Of a DNA stretch of 64,000 nt, positions 57,243-64,000 are shown piece by piece. The stretch is from Neonectria sp. B-13. Its lineage: Eukaryota > Ascomycota > Sordariomycetes > Hypocreales > Nectriaceae. The notes below the pieces were generated by a model. That model was not told where the DNA came from. It worked only from the letters and a program-made list of their open reading frames with translations, and made no database searches. Positions within the stretch are counted from its first letter, which is position 1; each line of letters begins with the position of its first letter. The position numbers were made by a program, and so were the translations under genes. The stretch covers positions 1,458,839 to 1,522,838 of the forward strand of contig NOKP01000010.1 of NCBI GenBank assembly GCA_002682825.1, read 5' to 3'.

Positions 57243-60200
57243 ATGGCCGCGAACGGCAGCTCGGTGCCCTCGACCACCACAGGGAACGGTGGGGACTCCG
57301 AGGTCCTGACCAAGATACACCAGGCGCTCGAGGTCGTCCACAGCCCCTTCTCGACCAACGATGCCCGACGCCAGGCCCAATCTTTCCTCGAGGAGGTCAA
57401 AGATATCGCCGAAGCCCCGATGCAAGGCTACAGCCTCGCCTCCGACAAGGCCCAGTCTCCCGTTGTCCGCCACTACGCCCTCTCCCTCCTCGAGCATGCG
57501 ATCAGATACCGATGGTCCGCCTACAGTCAAGAGCAAGCCGATGCCGTGCGCCGTTGGGTTCTGGAACTCGGCCAGACCGTCTCCAGAGACGACCCGTCGT
57601 ATCTCAGGAACAAGACGGCCCAGCTCTGGGTTGAGGTCGCCAAACGAAGCTGGGGCGCCGAATGGATGGATATGGACTCCATGCTATACCAATTGTGGCA
57701 GATTCCCGACTCGGCCGTCCACAAGGAACTCGTCATGTTTGTGCTGGAGAATTTGTCAGACGAAGTCTTTACTGGCGATGACTCCGTCGTCGCCATGCGA
57801 GAAGGGGTGCTTAGCAAGGCCTGTGTCGAGATCTTCACGCCTACTTCGGTGCTCATCGAGGCCTTTCCCAACCGGCGCTCTGGCCCAGATGTGCGCCATG
57901 GCGACGATGGATGGCTCAGTCGTTTGTCCGAATTCCTAGACTACTGCCTCAACTCGGCCCCGAAGGATAACGACGAGGTCAAGTCGTGTACTCTCAAGGG
58001 CCTGTCTGTTTTCCTCTCCCTGATGCCATGGGCCATCCCCAAAGCAGTGTCTGCAGCTCACTGCGTCGACGTCATGTGTGCTGGTCTGGCGTCTCCCCAC
58101 ATTGCGATCCAAAAGGTATTTCCCTATATATTAGTTCAGACTCCGAGCGAAAGCAAGAAACTAATCAACCTCCCTAGGCCTCTCTAGAATCGCTACATGC
58201 CCTTTACTGCCGAACCAACTTCACAGACGATGATTTCCGAGACTTGGTCGCCCCAATGTACACACGCACCTCCATCGAGCTTTGCAAGGGTCTTCTTGAA
58301 TGGTCCGCAGTTGACCCTGAAGACATTGACGAGGACAAGTACCAGACCTTGAAGAAGCTATCAGAGGTTTGTCTAGATGCGTTTCAACACTCAGTTCAGC
58401 ACTAACGGATACCATAGATGTTATCCTGCCTTGGAGACTACTTTGACCGGAAATTCGCCAAGCTACCCCCAGACGCCGCACGGGAGGACTTTCTCAAGCT
58501 TCTGGTCCAGGTTGTACAGAACCAGAGCTTGATGATTTCCATTCCCGTCCTCGTCACCTGGACGCGACTCCTCAGCAATAGGACAATCGGCCCCAGCGAG
58601 CTTGTCTCACCCATGATTGGACCCCTGCTGGAGATTTGCAGTTCCCGACTAGTGCGATATGAGAACTTACCCGAAGACACCCAGGAGCCCACGTTTCTAT
58701 TCCTTTTAGAGGATACAGATACGATACCAGAGCGACACGCATTCCTTGGAAACTACCGGCGCTACAGCTCTCAAGTCATCGAGGCCATTGTGCAACTGAA
58801 ACTTGTTGACGCAGTGTCACACATTCTCGGTCGGACAGAAGACATTCTGCAGCATCTTTACGATGGGCAGCCGCCACTAGACAGTACGGAATATCACATT
58901 CTACGTAAAGAGAACATCAACTAACCTGGTTGGACAGAACAAAACTACTCCAAACACTCAATGCCAGTGTTGCGGGTCGACTCTCAGTTTACCGTCATCG
59001 AGGCCACGCTCAAGGGCTACATGAAGTGGCGAAGAAATCGCGCTACAGAATACGTATGTAGGACTGTAAATATGCGATCGAACTAAGCTAACATCCCACA
59101 GGAGCAGCAAAAGGCAGACTTGGAGGCAAACTTGGAGTCTTGGTGCAACAGGCTGCTGGAAATGAGCTTTGAGGTTGGTCGAAGCTATATTCCTAGCAAG
59201 ACTTATAACATTCTAATCGCGATGTTCGCAGGATCCCATGATAAGGAAACGGACCTTACAGCTGCTCGTCTACTTCTCGACGACAGCCCTCAACAAGAAT
59301 GCACCCTTCATGTTGAAGGTCCTGGAGCACATTCTCCTGACATGGCCTGCTCTCCAACCAGATTACCGTGCCTTCAACGATGCCATCAAAGACTTGCAAG
59401 GAGAGAGCATGGTTGAATTACAGCGACTTGCATCGGAAATGCCGGATCATCTCTTGGTAAGATTAACCCCCTTTTTAGTTTGTGTTCCTGTCTTGTTTTA
59501 ACATGATTTGCCTAGGGTGTATACGAACAGATTGAAAATAGAGTGAATGAGATGATGTCTTCGGGAACACTAGACGAGAAGCGATCTATTGCATACAAGA
59601 GCTTCCTCTTCATCATCATGTGAGTTTTCAAGACTTTTGGCGTCAATTGAACAGCCTGCTAACTAGACCCAGTCATCGGGCAACCAGTGTTGATGCTCAG
59701 GCGAAGATCCAGAAACTGCGCGAGTTTATTGATCCTGTGAAGGCTCAATGGCAAACCGACAATGTCCGAACTGCTCTCAAGTCATACTCAAACTTCTGCG
59801 AAATGCTTGGGCTGGACAAGGCGCAAGCCTATCTCTCAAATCGGCGGACGCACGAGATTCAGGACTGGGGCTCACATGAACTTGACGCGGAGGGTCTCGC
59901 TCTCCAGGCTGAGCTCGAGGAACGATTGAAGGTATGGGCGAAATATGTTTCCAACTGCGTATAGGGCTTCACTGACTTGATACAGCTGCTGCCTCTGCGT
60001 TCCACCAAGTCCTTCCTCGCATTTTCTGTCGAGAGACTAGACAAGTCGTCTGATGCGTTCAAGGCCTCGTACGCCCTCTGGCAGGATGGTTTCTCGAATA
60101 TCCTCGCAGATCTGCTGGAGTTCCTGAGGTATGCCACCGAGTGCCGCTCGCCATCGTTGAATGATACTAATGCCTTTATTCAGCTTCGCACATGCGTCGC

Positions 60201-61641
60201 ACAACCCAGATAACTGGGTTGGCCTACCGAACGAAATGCGACCAGTGGTCAACCGTGTTCTGAGCGACCGCTTTTGGCAGGCAGGGATCTCTGAAGGGAG
60301 TAAGGACGACTTCTACGCTCGTGTCATGGATAAGAAGAACACCATCGAGGGTCTCGCCTCGACTATTCGTGGATCTGTTCGATTTGTGCGGGAGACCGCC
60401 TACGCCATCATCTACTGCATGAGCAGGCTGGACATGCAGTTCTATGGGTTTGAGGGTCTCTCCGCACCCCTGTCCAAGGCACTGTTCGCCGACTCGATTT
60501 GGCTATCGACCCATCAACAGAGCAATCTCTTGAATTTGGTCAGATATCTTGTCGACGACTGCCCTGTGGACCACCGGGAACACTTCCTCCCGCAGCTGCT
60601 GTCATCATGCTTCCAGCAGATGGATGCCAAGGTGAATGGCGAGTGGGCCAAGATGGAGCAGCAACAAACGGTCGCGGCAGACGGCGAGGCAGGGCTCAAG
60701 GAGGAGATGAAAGCAGAGAGCATCCTGCGTCAAGTGACGTACACGGCGGTGCTGATGGTGGCGGATTTCCTGGATCCAACCAAGCCCAGTGAGTCGCTAT
60801 TCACGTCTCGATGAAAGCCAAGACTAACAGAGATGCAGATCCGCCAACGCTCAAGGCACGAGCATTCCAAGGTGCGCCGGAGGATGCACCTACCGAGAGG
60901 TATCCGACGCTGCGACGGTTCTGCCTAATTCACCAGGAGGTTGTGGAACCCCTGCTCGTCTTCTGCACACACGGAATCCGCATGCGAGATACACGATGCT
61001 GCAGCATGATCCTGCGACTCTTTATCTCGCTCGTCCCTGAATTCCACCTCGTGGATGGCCAGGCGCCAAAGCCGGTGTCACAGAATCCCAATGACGGACA
61101 AGAGCGGACTGCGCCCGTCGACCACTTCCCCGTGCCGTCGGCGATTTCCTCTGCCATCCGAGAGTACATCTCGCTTGATGTGCTCAAGGCCTGCATCACG
61201 TCGTTCCACGAGCCCTACTTTGTGGATCTGCAAAAGGAGCTTGCGGCCCTGATTGCTGCCATCATCGTCTACTACGGTCCGATCACAACGACGCCCAGAG
61301 ACGTGCTCCTGTCGCTTCCAAACGTGGACCCGGCGGACTTGGACCGGCTCACGGCCTACATGAGCAAGCCCGGATCGCACACGCGACAGCAGCGGGCACT
61401 AGTTCTGGACCTGCTCAAGGACCTCAAGGGCGTCAGCGTGTCGGAGATGGGCAAGTTGCCCAAGAGCAGCGGGTTCGGCGGCTCGGGCCGACCCAAGAGG
61501 AGCAACCGCAGCAAGATGGCGCAGGGGTTCATGAACGAGCCAGAGTCCGGACCTGGGGAAACCAGGGCGGGCGGCATGGCTGGGGTCAGGAGGGCGACGC
61601 CCGATGGCCTAGAGGGAGTGTCCAATCTGTTCGAGGGTTAA
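57243..61641 (+). CDS. MSN5: Karyopherin exportin-5 / Msn5
   Basis: Eleven exons: 57243..58115, 58178..58366, 58418..58883, 58938..59053, 59102..59173, 59232..59456, 59516..59619, 59673..59931, 59986..60128, 60184..60788, 60839..61641; 3855 nt, 1284 aa. It is a HEAT-repeat protein throughout. The N-terminal importin-beta/Xpo1-like part has [37 protein letters not shown] and [15 protein letters not shown]. The C-terminal third has [38 protein letters not shown] and [14 protein letters not shown]. Only the extreme C-terminus (about 70 residues, [18 protein letters not shown]) is disordered. In yeast Msn5 exports phosphoproteins such as Pho4, Swi6 and Whi5 with Ran-GTP; cargo here is inferred. 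Length is typical. All introns are 48-62 nt. Confidence 0.92.
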
Positions 61642-62238
61642 GGGGGAGGGCCAACAGTCACCATTGCAGTAATGGTCAACGGTGAGTCGACGTTGACAAG
61701 CAATCACTGTCTGTGGCCCGGGGATGAGAGATGTTCTAGTCTCAGGACGAGGCATGCAACACACCAGGATATATGGTATTGAGTACCGCTCTAGCCTCTT
61801 GCCTGGGAGAGGGCAGGGCGAGAAGTGAGCTTTGGGGGGAGGCGCTGCGAAGGACCGGGAACCAGGGAAACGGGATGGATCTTTGGGATGATTAGAGCGA
61901 GCATAGGGTATGTTTACTTGGCATGTAGGCATTGGCTAAAGAAGACGGTGTCGATTTTGCTGTTCAAAGTGTGTCTGTGCCATGGTTTCTTTGTTTTAGG
62001 CCTCTTCTTTTCCCACTCTTGCCAGCCGGGGCATTTGATCCTCTCCCATCTCCCTCGCACAGACGTCTAAACTGTCGATGCTCGTCATTCTGGAACGACG
62101 GCCTCGGGACATGGGGGCAGTGGACGAGGCGAGCGGGCTAGTGGGGGCACGGTGAGTTTCGACATCTGCGGGACAAATGAATGAATGCGAGATAAATTGA
62201 CTTCTGCGTTTCTACCCAGACCTTCTAGCCTCGACTTC

Positions 62239-62275
<37 letters not shown>

Positions 62276-64000
62276 CGATAATCAGACGCATGTCTTGGGC
62301 TGAGACACGAGGGCTGGGAAGTATCCGCAAGTGCACGCGCCAGCTGAGGGCCGGCCCACGTCTCAACGCGGGCGCAACAGAGGCTTGGGAGTTAGTTGCT
62401 AACTTACTCCGTAGCATCATGTACGTCTGGAATGTGGCCGGGTAAGCACTGATGAAGCAGCGAACAGGTCCAACTAGTCGGATGTGCGAGTACCCGAGTG
62501 GCCAAGCCCTCTGCGCTGCGAACTGGGCGGGCGGTGCAGCGGCCCTTTACCTCGCCTCGCATCGCATCGTACAGGCAGTACATACATGGCATCGGGGGGG
62601 ATCTGAACCTCGAGTAACTTAACGGTCCACGTCTGCCCTATTAATGACGAGAGACAGGTAGAAGGACCCCCAGGAGAGTGAGACATCTGAAACCTTCAAC
62701 GGCGCAGAGGCGCCAGCTGCCCGAGACAAACGCCCACGGCCGCCATCTTCCATCTTGTTCATGTCGGATTTCCAATGCCTTCGAGTCAACCGCGAGTCAC
62801 GACGGTCTAATGCCTAGCCCTACGAGAAAGTTAATGGGCACAACTAGGTAACTTAGACACTTGGACAGTCGCTAGGTTAAGTTAAGCTACTGACCAGAAC
62901 AGGTACGCAGGAGCTAAAGAGCCCGCAACTAGTCGCTCGGGGCCACATCCCGAGACGCAGTCTGCCCTCTTTGTCAAGCATGCCAGTGCCGCAACCCTGG
63001 GCCGAGGGAAGCGCCTCGCACTGTACCAGCATCAGGCCTCTCGTCGATGGCCGCCAAGATCGAGTCTCTGCTTTCGCAACGCACCTCGCAACGCACCACT
63101 CGATGCGACTTAGCTCGTGCCTCGGCCCATGGGTCTCGGTGGACTGCGGTGCACACTGGGTGAGGAGACCAATCGATTCTCAAACAGGCACGAGATTTGG
63201 TGCCTGTCTGGGACGACTGACTAGGAGGTGATGGCTACCCAGGCGCGGCGCGATACGGAGAAACGATGATGGGGACGACGACTTCTGTCGACTACGTCCA
63301 CTTGCTCGCACATGGCCAGTTCGGTATACGTGGCCTGGCCCTTAATTACCACTTAATTCAGTGGGCTGCAGGAGGAAACATGGCGATAGAATCCTGGCCT
63401 CCTCAATGTCGAAGGCCCCTTTGTTTCCTCGGTGTTGACCGTAGCTGCTGCAGTCAGCTACCCACCACAGGGTTCCATTCGGAATCGACCTGACATCTCA
63501 ATCGGCCACGAGACCCGCTCCTTGTTGTTCTAGCCCGAGTGACGGGCCCCTCGATCTCTCTCCGGTGATGCATCGGCAGTCTGATGGATCCCTCCCCTTG
63601 CAAGCAAGCAAGTTACGACCCCCGCCCGTTCCGTCAGTGCCGTCGCCGATCTGCACATCTACCGGTACGCGTGTGAGATTGTGCTATGCAACTATGTTGA
63701 CGGCCAGCAAGTCGAGATTGTATATAGCCAAGGGAGGAATATCAGGAGCAGGAGGTTCGCGGGTACAATACGTACGGGCAGAATCCAATGCAGAACCCAA
63801 GGTAGAAGAATATCAGGAACTGTGCCGCCGCAGATCCAACTTCTAGTCTGCCCGGCTGTCTACCGACCTGTCTTAGGTACCCAGTAGGATTCCTCAGGCA
63901 GAGTGGTAAGGTACAGTGCAACGTCAGAGGTGAAACACTGTCTCGAAACCTCCCACCTCCGCCCAATACGTACATCTCGCTCCCCCTCCCTCCCCTCCCC
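61642..64000. other. Right-end region (2.4 kb), no gene seen
   Basis: 3' flank of the exportin, then sequence with no convincing frame. It includes the G35 tract and scattered GTACG/TAGGTA motifs. Open frames at 62971-63846 have no coding bias or family match. Parts of a gene lying mostly to the right of the window cannot be excluded. Confidence 0.55.
62241..62275. repeat. G35 homopolymer
   Basis: Thirty-five consecutive G on the plus strand, about 600 nt after the exportin stop. Its exact length is hard to sequence and may be wrong. Such a tract can form intermolecular or multi-register G-quadruplexes and can block polymerases. Confidence 0.8.

Noticed and set aside
62481..62520. tRNA-like text (TACCCGAGTGGCCAAGCCC) resembling a Ser/Leu tRNA D-arm
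   Set aside because: No matching anticodon stem, variable arm, GGTTCGA loop or acceptor pairing follows within 100 nt.
62971..63846. Several plus-strand frames at the right end
   Set aside because: Short, with stops, lacking splice-linked continuity or recognisable domains.

Overview
The window is nuclear DNA of a filamentous ascomycete (Pezizomycotina, most likely Sordariomycetes). The evidence is many short GT-AG introns (mostly 47-95 nt), CC-ATGG start contexts, C-rich third codon positions, and a set of single-copy housekeeping genes characteristic of these fungi. I place the species no more closely than that. I see no mitochondrial, viral or bacterial stretch, no intact transposon, no rRNA or tRNA gene and no CRISPR array. 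Exon joints were placed by hand from splice consensus, frame and family continuity. Every joined CDS below comes out as a whole number of codons.

Layout. 1-687: 3' end of a pericentrin-like spindle-pole-body protein with a PACT domain (+). 1366-3619: type I metacaspase (-), seven exons, with a 484-nt intron carrying a perfect 23-bp hairpin. 3620-9515: gene-poor. 9516-11343: conserved protein of unknown function (-). 14564-16810: Ser/Thr-rich single-pass membrane protein with NPFxD endocytosis motifs (+). 18685-19882: Whi5/Nrm1-like G1/S repressor (-). 24646-27273: zinc metallopeptidase with jacalin-like lectin tail (+). 28574-29549: phosphatidylserine synthase (+). 32275-34581: ATR1-like 14-TM MFS transporter (+). 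34976-35983: GAR1 (-). 36595-39807: proline-rich protein with five tandem Cys modules (-). 40599-43540: Slm1-like PH protein (-). 45764-47440: Dip1/Ldb17/SPIN90 Arp2/3 activator (-). 48254-50158: LRO1/PDAT acyltransferase (-). 51495-52116: NatC catalytic subunit Naa30/Mak3 (+). 53030-54070: DUF1917/Bles03 protein (-). 54727-56027: DPH7 (+). 57243-61641: exportin-5/Msn5 karyopherin in 11 exons (+). 61642-64000: no gene seen.

The genes do not form a metabolic cluster; this looks like ordinary core genome. Several do touch the same cell biology: Slm1, Ldb17 and the NPFxD receptor in plasma membrane, actin and endocytosis; CHO1 and LRO1 in phospholipid and triacylglycerol metabolism; Whi5-like and Msn5 in G1/S control and nuclear transport. 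I found no clear new defence or mobile system. The most unusual items are the five-fold Cys-module protein (36595-39807), the hairpin inside the metacaspase intron, the 608-nt ATG-free leader of the Whi5-like gene, the paired (TC)n introns of GAR1, and upstream ORFs at two genes.
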